Source: Rhopalosiphum padi (lineage: Eukaryota; Arthropoda; Insecta; Hemiptera; Aphididae). From it: a stretch of 64,000 nucleotides of DNA. The stretch is from positions 9,479,178-9,543,177 of the forward strand of contig NC_083598.1 of NCBI RefSeq assembly GCF_020882245.1, read 5' to 3'. The notes below the pieces were generated by a model. It was not told the origin of the DNA and made no database searches. It saw nothing but the letters and a program-made list of their open reading frames with translations. Both the position numbers and the translations under genes were made by a program. This document shows, piece by piece, positions 41,001 to 52,254 of the stretch (within the stretch, counting starts at the first letter, position 1; the number at the start of each line of letters is the position of its first letter).

Positions 41001-41540
41001 CACCGCTAACACCACCTCACGTGCAATTTGCATAATAATAATCACAATAAAAATAAACAATGACAAGCATAATAAGTTATTATATTTGTGGTTAAAAAGT
41101 TATTATTTAACTTAGAAAACGACGACTGTGACATCATGTTTTATTGATAAACGCGGTCTCCAAGAAGGGTATTTGTGTTGATTTAACTATAACTAAATTT
41201 TATACTGCCATTTCAGTTTCTGTTTAAGAGCACGCGACTAATAATAATAATAATAATCATAACTATAATAATAAAAAGGGTAAATAACAATTCGTATACC
41301 GAACAAGACATTTACTGAGTTTTTTTTTACCGAATTGGAGGAATAGCATACGATGGAAGAAGAAAACGCTGCAGGTAAACCCCTCGGGTGTGTTTGCAAA
41401 GTTTTTTTTTTTACTTTAAAACAGAATAAATCTGAGGATTTTACAAAACAGGGATTTTCCGAGATTATTTCGCTATAATACATAGGTATACAATATATGT
41501 GTATATAAATGGCCCAGTCGCGTATATATAAGGTTGTGAT

Positions 41541-41575
41541 CAGGGGTAGACTAGGGGAGGAAGAGTGGGGTCATG
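41541..41575 (+). mobile_element. Possible hAT-type left terminus (solo remnant)
   Basis: CAGGGGTAGACTAGGGGAGG resembles the CAGGGG-type ends of hAT elements, with G-rich DNA following. I could not find the matching right terminus or a duplicated GTTGTGAT target site downstream, so it is at best a truncated copy. Confidence 0.2.
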
Positions 41576-41610
41576 TTGATGTCCAGGATTTTCAGAAGAT
41601 CCTTTTGCAG

Positions 41611-41655
41611 CGCATAGTAGTCGTTGTCGTCATCGTCGTCGTTGTCGTCGTCGGG
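41611..41655. repeat. Imperfect (GTC/GTT)n trinucleotide tract
   Basis: A degenerate TCG/TTG/TCA array of about fourteen units on the + strand. The complement reads GAC-rich. No coding context. Confidence 0.75.
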
Positions 41656-42381
41656 TATTAAAACGCAAAGTAGTCGACGAAAACCGGAGATTTGCCGGTG
41701 ATAAGTTACCCCGTAAATTATCATTTACCTCGGATGCGCAGTATACTTACTCGCGCATACCTACGTTAATATCATTGCACTACTACGCGGGCGCTGTTGA
41801 ACCTTTGATCCGATTTAGGTGAAATTTTATTTCGAAAAGTCGTAGGGATGACAATAAATTTTACGGTTTTTACTGCGAGGACGACGAGGGCGGTGGCAGC
41901 GGCGGTGACTATCCACATTTAGGTCGGTAAATCCGATACAAATAGCCACATAAACGTCATTTATTATACGGGTTACGTCTACTGCAATATAATAATAAAA
42001 AAAAAATAACCATATAGAATATAATATACTTTATATGTTACACGTATAGGATCATATCAGCATTAAGCCTGTATTGACGGTAAAAGCTTTTTTTGTTTTT
42101 AGTTTTCATCGAAAATAAAATAATTAACCATTAGCGCTGGACTCGAGTTTAACGTGTATAGTAATATTTTTGGTGCGTAGACTATACCTTGGTTAAGTTG
42201 GTAATGACTTGAATTTTTTTTTCCCATGCTCAAAACTTTGCACGTTTTCAAAGTCTAAAAGTAAACAACCCGTGAACGTTTAAAACAGTGTATGCGCATG
42301 CAGAAAAGCGGCTGGCCGTGAACATAATGTCTTTTCTCTTTTGTTTTTAAAACCTTATTAGTGAATATATACTATATATAT

Positions 42382-42412
42382 ATGTGTGTGTGTGTATGTG
42401 TGTGTGTGTGTT
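42382..42412. repeat. (TG)n microsatellite
   Basis: A TA run followed by two TG blocks separated by TATG. Confidence 0.85.
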
Positions 42413-43935
42413 TATGCAACCGAGCAGTTGGAAATACTCGGCGAAAATTGTAATTAATTACTCAACCATCTCCAACGTCGCGGTACTATGCATACGATCA
42501 TCGTCGTATAATATAATGTAAATATATAATTATTATATGGGCGTGTGTTTAATACGCTGTACGTACATAATATGATAGTATAATGCGTACGCGCGCGATG
42601 TATGTGTGTGCGTATGTGTGTATGCACATACCGCTCAAACTTTGCCGACTAATGGCGTTTGGACGTACAACACTATTATGTAATAATATAATATAACGAC
42701 CCCGTGTCCATCAAATACAATATTATCATACATAATACCATAATATACCTACACACACTGCACCGTATACGGGTATAGGTATAGGACGCGTATACACGGT
42801 GAAACAAACGCGCAATTAAAAAATAAATGCGTACTATAATACACGTCGTTATGTGGCTCGTAATAAAAAATCGGTTGTTATTTTTAATATCATACGACTG
42901 TAAAATGTCACGATATAATAGAGCTTGATAATACTATGCATATACACGTCGAATTCCACAACGAAAAATATTATAAAAACTATAAAAATCGCTTAACGCG
43001 ACAAATCATATGGTTGCATTTACCGATAGGTTGTGAGAAACGATGATATAAATCATCATTATACGAAATTCAGCTGCAAGACTATATACTAATGAACTAA
43101 TGATTTAGTGCAAATAATATTAAAATTAATTGATAACCTAAAAAATGATTTCGATTGTATAAGTAGGAAAACAACGGGGTGTATATTATATGTCGAGTGT
43201 AGTTCGACATTGTGGATGTCACTATAAAGTATTTGTTAAATTGTATTTTAATGTTTAATCATCGCATACGAAAAAGGAGCGATGACGGTCTGTCAGCCTA
43301 CATTACTAAGTATATTTCATTATAATATATTTATATGCCATTACAGTAATTCTTTTTACTATTAATAATTCTATTATTCATTTGAATTAATTTTCGACAA
43401 AAGTATTACTTTTGATTTATTATTAATATTTAATCACCATAATAGTATAAATGTATACTATCATAATTCATAATGCATTAATGTTATTAACTTTTGAGTT
43501 AATATCCACTTACCGTAGGTATAACCATGTAAATAAGTTCTTGGTATAAATATGTAATATCATAAAATGTATATAAATATTTTGAAGATGTCATTGCTTA
43601 GATAAAATATAATAATTTAAATACGTAGTACAATTTAAAATTTCCCTCGAATATTTTTGAATTACATCATAAGTATGACAAAATATTTTCTTTCCCCTAA
43701 TGATTAAGAAAAAAATTGGACAACTATTTACTTTCGACCCCCAAAGATCAAATGTATACAGGAAAAAATATTTATGTTCAAAATCTTATTATTTTCACCG
43801 TCCAAAAGATGATAACAGACACGAAAAACACATTTTATTGTAAAATTAATACATTAATCACTCTACTCAGAATAAAAAAATACAATTAACACAGTACCGT
43901 CAGTACCTATAATATTGCATGCGAGTAAGACGCTT

Positions 43936-43939
43936 ATTA

Positions 43940-43971
<32 letters not shown>
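43936..43971. repeat. (TA)n microsatellite
   Basis: A mostly pure TA run of about 35 bases. It is self-complementary and may extrude as a cruciform. Confidence 0.9.
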
Positions 43972-45403
43972 CCATCCTTTGCACACGCACATGTACAAAT
44001 ACGCGATTTAGGTAGTATAATAATAATAATAATATCGACTACGCGAATTTTGTTTAGTTTAACTGATAATCGAAAGAAGAGGAAGCCATAAATGTCGTGA
44101 TTTATGTTACGAAATTTAACACTCCGCCAAAACACGGCGTTTCGTCGAAAATATATATACAAATCTTCCCATTGCCTCTCTGCGCAAACATAACATAATA
44201 TAGATGTATTATGTACTATATTCTACTATATAGGTACCTGTATAAATACAATAATATAATGTATGTGTGTGTTTGTGTGTGTATATACACATAAACGCAT
44301 TATATCCTTTGCACGAGATTCAATACGCCTGCTGCAGTGTATATAATAATATTATATAATATAATGTATATATAAGCCAATAAATTTCGATTTGATGTTG
44401 TAATATTGTTATGATTATTATTACTATTATTATACGCGCGCCAGTACCACCGATAGTGAATTCAAAATCCATTCATCAATCAGAGACATCCCGATACGCT
44501 GTATATACCCGTAAAATATAATTCAATACATTTTATAACAATATAGGTATGTTAATCGTTCTATTAATCGAAACCGTAGTTTATGTGCAGATACACACTG
44601 ATACACTGCACTGAACTTAATACATATATTACATAGACCACTATAATAGATTAATAGCACCGTAATAAGATATGTATAATGATTATCGTCGATGAAATCG
44701 TTAGATGTTATATAATAGATTGTATTAATATATTGTTTAAATAAATTATCATATTTTTATCTGTTGAGGACTATGTATATTGTATAGTGATAGTTATCAA
44801 GATACTATTATTAGTTATAAGTAAAATAAAAATATTATTATTTATTATTTTATATATACCTATATAACAATTATTTATTTTAGATTTTAACTTTGTGAAA
44901 AAAAATTGAAAATAATATCTATTGGTTAATAAGTTTATAACCTGTAATGCATTACTATGTCCTCATAAATAGTATAACGAGTGAACGATCATTTTCTCTT
45001 AGAAGTACAACTTGGTTACATATTTCAACATTACAACTCGATTTACAAACTTGTCAATTTTAACTTTTAAGTACTAACAAATTTAATATATTACTATTTA
45101 TTATGCAATATTAATGCTGGATAAGAAAATATTAACAAAATTAAAGAAATATAGTATATATATACATATATAAATAATACAACAATTAATATAAAACAAT
45201 AAAACCTATGTGGAAAATGTATAAATATTAATTCTTAATTTGTAACTGTATATATAGTATAGCGATTAGTGAATTTGTTTAACATGTAAGTTATATGATG
45301 TAACTCTGTAAGCATAAAAATATTATTATTTGGTAATTCAAAATAATCCCGTGCCCAAGCTTAAAATATGGTGGGATACCTATATAGTCCCCTCCGCTCC
45401 CCA

Positions 45404-45429
45404 AAAGCTTAAACCTAGTTTCTCCACTG
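45404..45429 (-). mobile_element. Possible hAT-type terminus (solo remnant)
   Basis: Read on the minus strand from 45429 the sequence starts CAGTGGAGAAACTAGG. This resembles the CAGTGGCG-type ends common in insect hAT elements. It runs into G-rich DNA (GGGGAGCGGAGGGG) that continues to about 45380. The opposite terminus and an ATTACTAT target-site copy were not found, so this is a truncated or unrelated fragment. Confidence 0.3.
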
Positions 45430-46181
45430 ATTACTATCGCATATTTGTTATACGAACAACTTATTACAACGAGTCTGCGGCGCATGTGCTTGATATAGCA
45501 GTGCAGACAGTATGACGTCGTCGATTCTTTAATTTATGGATATTTTGCAAATAACATTACTAATTAGAAAATACCTATGAAATTAATTAAACTACAAATA
45601 TGAGTTGCATTAATAAAAACACATGATAAATTTTTATTTGCCAAAGACAATAGTTTTCTCGTGGTGCTTCGTAGCCGAAAAATGGTTTGTCACGTCCAAT
45701 CCGTCCAAGTATAAAAATAAATTAATGTAGTGGATAAGTAAATATATATCAGTCTGTGCTCATACAGACAGCGTGGCGGTTATAGGAAAGGCTCCAGTAT
45801 GTGTGTATATACTTATGTATACTATGCATATTGCATATAGACTAACCGATGAAAAAAAAAACAATCTTTTTTCCAATCGTCTTTATCACCCGAATGCACA
45901 CACACTATTATTATTTTACACTACAGCGACCCCTTCCCCGGCAATAATAATCATATATGGTATTATGTTTTAAGCTTCCCACCACCACATAGAATGCATG
46001 ACACGAAATGAATGCTTTTCGCAGAAAACCCGATCACGACTGATCAAAAAGGATATATTATTATTATTATTATTTTATTAAGCTGAACGTAAAAAATATA
46101 TAATATAAAAGTAGCGTATACGCCCGTGTACCGATTCCCTTTCTTATAGAGTACCAGAGCGTAAATGTGATTTCGTCCGAA

Positions 46182-46201
46182 GACGACGACGACGACGACG
46201 T
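46182..46201. repeat. (ACG)n trinucleotide repeat
   Basis: About seven GAC/ACG units, GC-rich in an AT-rich background, about 180 bases from the tRNA gene. No coding context. Confidence 0.85.
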
Positions 46202-46368
46202 TATAATTATTATTTTCTAAAGGGATGTTTTTTTTCTAGTATAAAAGCGTATCCGTTTAAATCCGTCTTATCGATCTTTCTCGGCCATAGCAGATGAACA
46301 AATGTTTGAATAGTGAAAGTTTTACGAGATATAACCTGAATGTGAAAGAAATTTCGTAAAAAAATAAC

Positions 46369-46375
46369 AAAAAAA
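46369..46375 (-). terminator. RNA polymerase III terminator of the tRNA gene
   Basis: On the minus strand a run of seven Ts starts six bases beyond the tRNA 3' end. A second T-run lies a few bases further on (about 46358-46364). Pol III stops at runs of four or more Ts, so this position is as expected. Confidence 0.85.
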
Positions 46376-46381
46376 TAATGT

Positions 46382-46454
46382 CGCCCAACGTGGGGCTCGA
46401 ACCCACGACCCCGAGATTAAGAGTCTCGTGCTCTACCGACTGAGCTAGCCGGGC
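46382..46454 (-). tRNA. tRNA-Lys (anticodon CTT)
   Basis: A 73-nt cloverleaf without intron and without an encoded CCA. The acceptor stem is GCCCGGC with GTTGGGC, where two pairs are G-U. The D-arm carries the A box TAGCTCAGTCGG. The anticodon stem CGAGA/TCTCG closes the loop CTCTTAA, so the anticodon is CTT, decoding AAG. The T-arm GTGGG-TTCGAGC-CCCAC carries the B box, and the discriminator base is G. All stems pair fully, so it looks functional. A T-run terminator follows. It lies antisense within the large intron of the + strand gene. Compared with the animal tRNA-Lys(CTT) as I recall it, the 27-43 pair is C-G rather than T-A. Confidence 0.97.
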
Positions 46455-47611
46455 AGTTGATAAAAGTGAGTGGACTAATATTACTTAATACACCAACTGA
46501 GTATTGTTGAATTTTATTTATTTATAAATTTAATAATTCAATAAATATTGTGTTTAATCTAAGTAAGCTATTGACTATAATACTTTATACTTACACTTAC
46601 TATATATTTACTATTTGATCCTATCTTACAATAATACTTACTTTATAAGAACGATTTAAAAACAATAATATACAATATACCTATTTATTGATACCCGATA
46701 CCGTAATAATAAATATAAGTTAATCATAATCAAACAGAAACCAAAAACTCGTTATTTTTTCAATTAACTAAATCTACAATTAATATTTCAGGAGTAGGTA
46801 TTATCGTACAACTTGCAAGTTATTTTTAATAAATTCCATTTTAGATACCAACTCTTAATTTACTTAAAAGATGATATTTTAATTAGCAGTTTATCCTAAA
46901 CTCTAAAGTCTTGCGTATATAAATATTTTTAACCTTTTTAGATACCTTTATATTCATAAAATATGTAATTTAATTTATATTTAACTCTACAATTTACTGT
47001 ATCTTTATGTACCTTTATTTTAATTAAATTGATATTATTATAATTTATAATTAATAAAAATATAAATATTCAATTCTTACCTGTTATTATTATTATTGTT
47101 TTATAGTAAAATTATAAGAATTATGACACGTAAAAAATATATCTGGAAACAGTCAAAACATTGGAAACAAACGTCTTACCTATTCCAATGAAATTAATGT
47201 AGGTAATATCATGGAAGACAAAGTGTTTTAATCAGAATATTGTCAAATTATGTAATCTCTTTTCTATAATTCAACCTAGGTAAGTACTGCAATATTTAAA
47301 ATGAAAAAAAAAGTTTCCAAATGATGAATAATAATATAATAAAATATACTTTTAGGTATTTATGATAGTACAATATAACATATTAATTATACAGTTTATA
47401 CTATTGTATTACCAGCACCCGCGCCCGTATTATAATACTTATAAATATAAGTTCCTGTGTTTCGTGATAAATTATACATACACTGATGTGCTTTTATAAA
47501 CACATACAGTAATATAGTTGGACATGGTACTTTTGGTGGTGAGATGTGGTCACAAATTGTTTTTGAGAGAGTGATAGAGTGGTGGAGAAGAATAAAGTGA
47601 GTGAGAACATT

Positions 47612-47613
47612 CG

Positions 47614-47647
<34 letters not shown>
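47612..47647. repeat. (GT)n microsatellite
   Basis: About 17 GT units with one CG interruption. It sits directly upstream of, or within the leader of, the small candidate unit at 47.65-48.08 kb. Confidence 0.9.
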
Positions 47648-47715
47648 GCGCCGAGCTGTGTTTTTTTCGCGGTGCCCCGGCGGAAGCAGTGAACAATATT
47701 TTAAAACAGTCAGAA

Positions 47716-47775
47716 ATGTCTTGGCCAAAAGTTGTTCTGGACAATAAAACCAATGATATATGGACATTTTTTACG
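47716..47775 (+). CDS. Candidate first coding exon of a small nested unit; BED-finger-like start
   Basis: An ATG at 47716 (context AGAAATG) follows a GC-richer leader that starts just after a GT repeat. Twenty codons run to a consensus donor, GTAAGA, at 47776 in phase 0. The peptide begins Met-Ser-Trp-Pro-Lys and ends Asn-Asp-Ile-Trp-Thr-Phe-Phe-Thr. That ending resembles the start of BED zinc fingers in hAT transposases and ZBED proteins (S-x-V/I-W-x-F/Y-F). The Cys and His residues that would follow are absent. Without splicing the frame ends after Val-Arg at a TAA. Codon use is plausible, but 20 codons is too few for certainty. It could be a decayed transposase gene or the start of a non-coding transcript. 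Confidence 0.35.
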
Positions 47776-47981
47776 GTAAGATAATAATAATAATAAATAA
47801 TAACAAATAAGTAAGTACACAATATGCATTATAATATAACAGAAAAATGATAGGGTGGCGTCGTGGCCGTTTGAATAGGTAGTCCTACTAGTCCTCATCT
47901 TTGGCTACCTATAGTGTATACCTACTGTATAGTTTATCAATATTAAATTTTTGAACACATAATGCTCATTATTATTAACAG

Positions 47982-48079
47982 AAATGACAGGAATAGAACA
48001 TTAACAACTAGAATCGGATGATTCAGATGAATGGGACGGGTGTGAACGTCAATGTATATGTTTAGCCGTATAGAATAAA
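47982..48079 (+). pseudogene. Candidate second exon and poly(A) signal of the nested unit
   Basis: An acceptor (TTATTAACAG) at 47981 lies about 205 bases after the donor at 47775. The phase-0 continuation stops at once (Lys, then TGA). In another frame, after an internal TAA, there is an acidic peptide, LESDDSDEWDG followed by three Cys residues. It ends at a TAG (48071-48073) directly followed by AATAAA at 48074-48079. The pattern of splice sites, broken frame, stop and poly(A) signal suggests a degenerate gene tail. The frames do not join cleanly, so a pseudogene or a chance arrangement are both possible. Confidence 0.25.
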
Positions 48080-50089
48080 ATATAACTAGGTGACTTGTAT
48101 GGATAGGTATGTAGGTATGTTCATATTAGTAGATTAACGTGTGCCAAAATGATGTCGTTGGTAGGCGACGTATTTTGTTTAATGCTATTTTGACGAGAAA
48201 TCATTTGTTAATTGTTTTGTTTTAAATAATTGTAATAAAACCTATAATGATGACACAAAAATAAATAAATAAAATAAAATAAAAACTATTTTAGTTTTAT
48301 TAATAAATTATAAAGTAAGTTTCGATTATATATTTATTAATTTATTAATCGAAAATATTCGAACACCAACAATTATCATCATTAATTTTATATTTTTTAT
48401 TAGTTATTAGTTAATTACAACAGTCAATAATAGGTACTAATAAGGAAAAAAGACTAAAACGTGAAATACTAAAAAACATATTCATTATAGAATTTATATG
48501 CTTCAATATTAATTATTATGTCATTTAAAACTATTAAATATAATATATACTTAAATATACAATATACTACAACAAAAACAACAATATATGATGATTTAAT
48601 CTAATACAATTAGGTATTTTAGTTTTTATAAGTAGTAAATATTGAATTTTATATTACGTATATTCCATAAAAAGTTAAATTTCAATGCAATTAAAACAAA
48701 ATATCAAAAATGTAATAATATATAATATAGTATACTTCTTATTAATTGCAGGCAGTTTATTTTAAAATTTAAAACGGTAAAAATTCTAATTTTACGTAAT
48801 TATTCAAAAGAAAATATTTTTTTTCAATTTGTATATTCTCATATAATAAAACAAATTATATATGAAAAAAAACTTAAAATTACAAATATTGGCATACAAA
48901 AAAATTATAAATATGTATGAAATAAATTTATATATAACGGTAATAAGATTGTCTTAAAATAACTAAAATGGAAAATATGCAAATCGCACAACTTAGGTAG
49001 GTACTAGTTTCAAGCCTTTAAGTTACAGTACTAAGTATATGCATGTAGTTGTTTTACTTAATAGTTTGTATAGCTCACAATAAACTTTTATTTTTGAAAA
49101 TAATTATTTCCACCGATAAGGATTTTCTTTATTACAAAAATGTAATCACATAGTTATTTTTTAATTTAATTATTTAACAAATTTTTAAAAGAAAATATTT
49201 TATAATATTTACACAATTAAATTATAAAATAGCTTTTATTAATATACACAAACTTAGTAATCAGATATTTTTGAATATTAAATCACCTATTTTAAAATTA
49301 CTTATTTCAATAATTTTAACTGTATAAGTGTATAACTTAACATTTTATGAATTTATGATCTCATAATTTTTTTAATGTATTTTAGTAAGTGAACACATGA
49401 AAATGTATTCACTTGTGTTAGTTGTATATTATAATTACAGAATTTTTATAATATTATAAAAATAAACATTATTCGTGAAAATTACGGTTTAATGACTATT
49501 TTAATTTTTCTTTCTATTAACTATATTTTACTGACTTTTAAATACAAATTTGATCACAATTATTTTTGAAGCATGAAAATATTCGGGATGGTATAAAATG
49601 TGAACATTTAAAAAAACAATATTTAATAATATATAATATATTATATGTACATTGTACAGTTTTTTTTTGTGCTAGCATAATAATAATTTTAATAACATTG
49701 CATGTAGTTACGTTTTCCATGGTTATAATTGATTCATTATTCATCGAAACTTATTGATTATTGGCGAATGATTCTAATCTAATGTACAATATATAGTGTT
49801 AGTGACCATTTTATTAATACATTTTAAAAACAAACACAGTTAAAAATAAAACAGCACATAACTTATTTTAATAAAGAATCACGTAGTAAATCATATAATA
49901 CCTATTCAAATATCGCACGGTAATTCATTCGTCCCTCATTGCTTCAGGGATTTAGCCATACAAAACATTTCTGTAAATACACCGTAATATTATTATTTTT
50001 TATTATTTCACAAAAATCCATTTATTCTGCCCATTTCTATGACATTTTTTTTTTGTTTTTTTTTTCCTTCACATTTCTAATAATATATC

Positions 50090-50560
50090 GCAAGATATCA
50101 CATTGCCAGATTTCCTTTGCACCCCTCTCCGAAAACTATATTGCCCATTTTGGCACCAGGCTCGGGCTTTTCCATTCCCTCGCCCACTGTTGTGTTATTA
50201 CCGTTATTATTACACGTGTGAACCCGACAGCCGAAATGGGTGACAGAAAGTTACTTGGCTTTTTATATTATTCACGTCGACACGCAAAGTAATTCCATCA
50301 AAACTGCACATGAAATTGCTTACGTTTTGGAAACCGAATTCCAGTCTCTCGCCCGTGCAGTATAGCAACCTTCCCGAACAACGTGTAACGTCCATCCGAC
50401 ACGAAAAAATAGTATATATAATGTAGTTTTCCGATTAATGGAAAAAAAAAGAAAAGTGAATTTGTATTCCAAGCAATATAATACATAGATAGATATGCAG
50501 ATGCCGAATGATCAGCATCCCTTTGTAGACAACTCGGTCGGATATTTTCGACTGTCAGCA
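50090..50560. promoter_or_regulatory. GC-richer block, possible conserved element
   Basis: Moderately GC-rich, repeat-poor DNA, open for about 117 codons on each strand in overlapping frames. Both translations include poly-Phe or low-complexity parts outside the GC-richer core, and neither has phase-1 splice sites. Non-coding is the better reading. Confidence 0.25.
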
Positions 50561-50885
50561 ATTTCACGGTATAGGTTTTGTCGTCTTCTGGATATGAATA
50601 TGCATAGCTAGTAAAGCCTAAATATATATATATGCGTTTATTTATATACATATGTGAGTATATTCTATGTATAGGTATCTATAGTAGATACATAAACTAT
50701 AATGTTATTTAGTATACACTATTGTTTGCGCGAGTGGGGACACAATATATGCGTGTGAATGGAAATTTCATATAATATGAAAAACAAGATAAGAATAGCA
50801 TGTCTCAACTCTTCACGCGAAGTTCCCGACAGTGTTATTCATATATATACGTGCATGTAGGGTTATTTGTATATATATTATATTA

Positions 50886-50887
50886 TA

Positions 50888-50919
<32 letters not shown>

Positions 50920-50920
50920 A
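50886..50920. repeat. (ATT)n microsatellite
   Basis: About eleven ATT units after a TA-rich lead-in. Confidence 0.9.
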
Positions 50921-51119
50921 CATTTTACATACTGGTACGCCTTCAATGCCAATAACCCGACTGCACAAGATTTATGAGCACTTTAATGTAAAGCACTGAA
51001 TCGCCGGAATTCATAAAGGTACCTACATAATTCTGCAATAAAAACGTTTGTTATTAAATAATGCGATGCTAAAATATGTCGATTGTTATTATTTTACTAT
51101 TATTATTATTATTATTTTG

Positions 51120-51320
51120 CGAAGACTGTGGCATGTAAAAAAAATACACCACTGACGGTGGTTCCACGGATAAAGTCACAGTTTCTGAAATTCCATCGAA
51201 TCATAAACTCACTCGTGGCGCAATGATTTCGGTCGGAAGACAATAGTGTCTCCTGAGAGACTTGGCAAAATATCAAAACCAAACGTACTTGGGATTACTG
51301 TCTAAATGAAATGTTTTCAC
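51120..51320. promoter_or_regulatory. GC-richer block with short hairpins, possible conserved element
   Basis: A repeat-free block about 0.8 kb before the second exon. Small inverted repeats include GTCTC-CTGA-GAGAC at 51248-51261. An intronic splicing or transcriptional element is possible, but nothing specific is recognised. Confidence 0.25.
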
Positions 51321-52086
51321 CACGACAAATGTTTGTAAATGTTACACATACACATATACACTCGCACCCACAATTCCACAACATATTATAATGACAACAT
51401 ATGTTGTTGGTTTTTTTTTTAAATTTAAATATTAATTTCAGATATTTATAAATAGAATAGGTTTACTCATTTTTACGTCACAGCCACATTTTTCATATGT
51501 ATATTTATTTACGTGTGTGTTTTATGTAGACACAGTACAATAATATTTTATAAGAATAAATTTATAAGAAGAACGTCTGCAGATTATTCTACAACATTTA
51601 CATTTAACACACGTCATTATAGAAACTTCTTTGTATTCAAAGTCAAGACATTAGTACTACAAATACAATATTATAAATCTAACTATCTCGATCCTCCAAT
51701 TATAAACTTCAATATGTTGGGAAATATATGCACAACAATCTTATTGATACCCAATCTCACTAAGTATGCACGACCCTAAACTTCGAATATCAACTCAAAG
51801 TTTGATGGTCTGCGTCTGCATATAATAGTTTAAAACAATTTACAATTATTATTATAACTATAATAATTAAGATTTGTACAATCGTTAAAATTATTATCAT
51901 AGAAAACAATATTTTTAAAGTGATTCCACATACTTACAGCAGTGCGTAAACGTAAAAACATGGGTAATAACTAATAAGTGCACTAATACTGTTTTATCAA
52001 CTCCTAGTATATATAAAATATATTTCAATAATAAAAGGAATATTATACTTGGGTAGTTTTCATTTAATTTTTTCTTATTTTTACAG

Positions 52087-52254
52087 GTGATGGCCAAAGT
52101 ACAGATTCGCCAGGTTTCGAGCTTTTCGATTCAGATAACGGCCACGATCTCACGCTATCGCCACAAACTTTTACTGCTAATACCACAGCTGAGTCTTTTC
52201 TAGTCAACGACAACTCAAACAGCATAGGCATACCTGTCAATGAGTCTGATACAG
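52087..52254 (+). CDS. Internal coding exon, symmetric phase 1 (partial gene)
   Basis: A strong T-rich tract and TTTTTACAG precede it and a donor, GTAATA, follows at 52255. The length is 168 nt, exactly 56 codons, starting and ending in phase 1, so it can be skipped without breaking the frame. Joined to the exon ending at 17304, the frame reads Ser-Gly-Asp-Gly-Gln-Ser-Thr-Asp-Ser-Pro-Gly and continues rich in Asp, Ser, Thr and Asn, ending near ProValAsnGluSerAspThrGly. There are no Cys residues, no hydrophobic segment and no recognisable domain; it looks like a disordered linker or activation-type region. It contains Asn-x-Thr/Ser sequons (NTT, NDS-type and NES), which would matter only if the protein is secreted or extracellular. 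Confidence 0.75.

Larger units (their letters stand above)
17305..52086 (+). other. Very long intron (about 34.8 kb) between two in-frame exons
   Basis: It begins GTAAGT and ends with a strong acceptor, a long T-rich tract then TTTTTACAG. The exons on either side join in phase 1 with an open frame throughout. It contains an antisense tRNA-Lys gene, a small candidate + strand unit near 47.7 kb, microsatellites and decayed repeats. GC-richer islands lie near 18.1-18.4, 20.6-20.8, 22.1-23.1, 24.7-25.1, 28.4-28.9, 33.6-33.9, 40.3-41.0, 41.5-42.0, 50.1-50.6 and 51.1-51.3 kb. Between them the DNA is AT-rich with nothing I recognise. Further small exons in phase 1 could be hidden here. Confidence 0.6.

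Noticed and set aside
41541..41575. Full hAT element starting at CAGGGGTAGACTAGG
   Set aside because: No matching terminus or target-site duplication was found downstream, so it is listed only as a low-confidence remnant.
47396..47767. 123-codon minus-strand frame
   Set aside because: It contains a long His-Thr run from the GT microsatellite and no recognisable protein.
49939..50651. 117-codon frames on both strands
   Set aside because: Poly-Phe and low-complexity ends, no fitting splice sites, and two strands open at once suggest GC-richer non-coding DNA.
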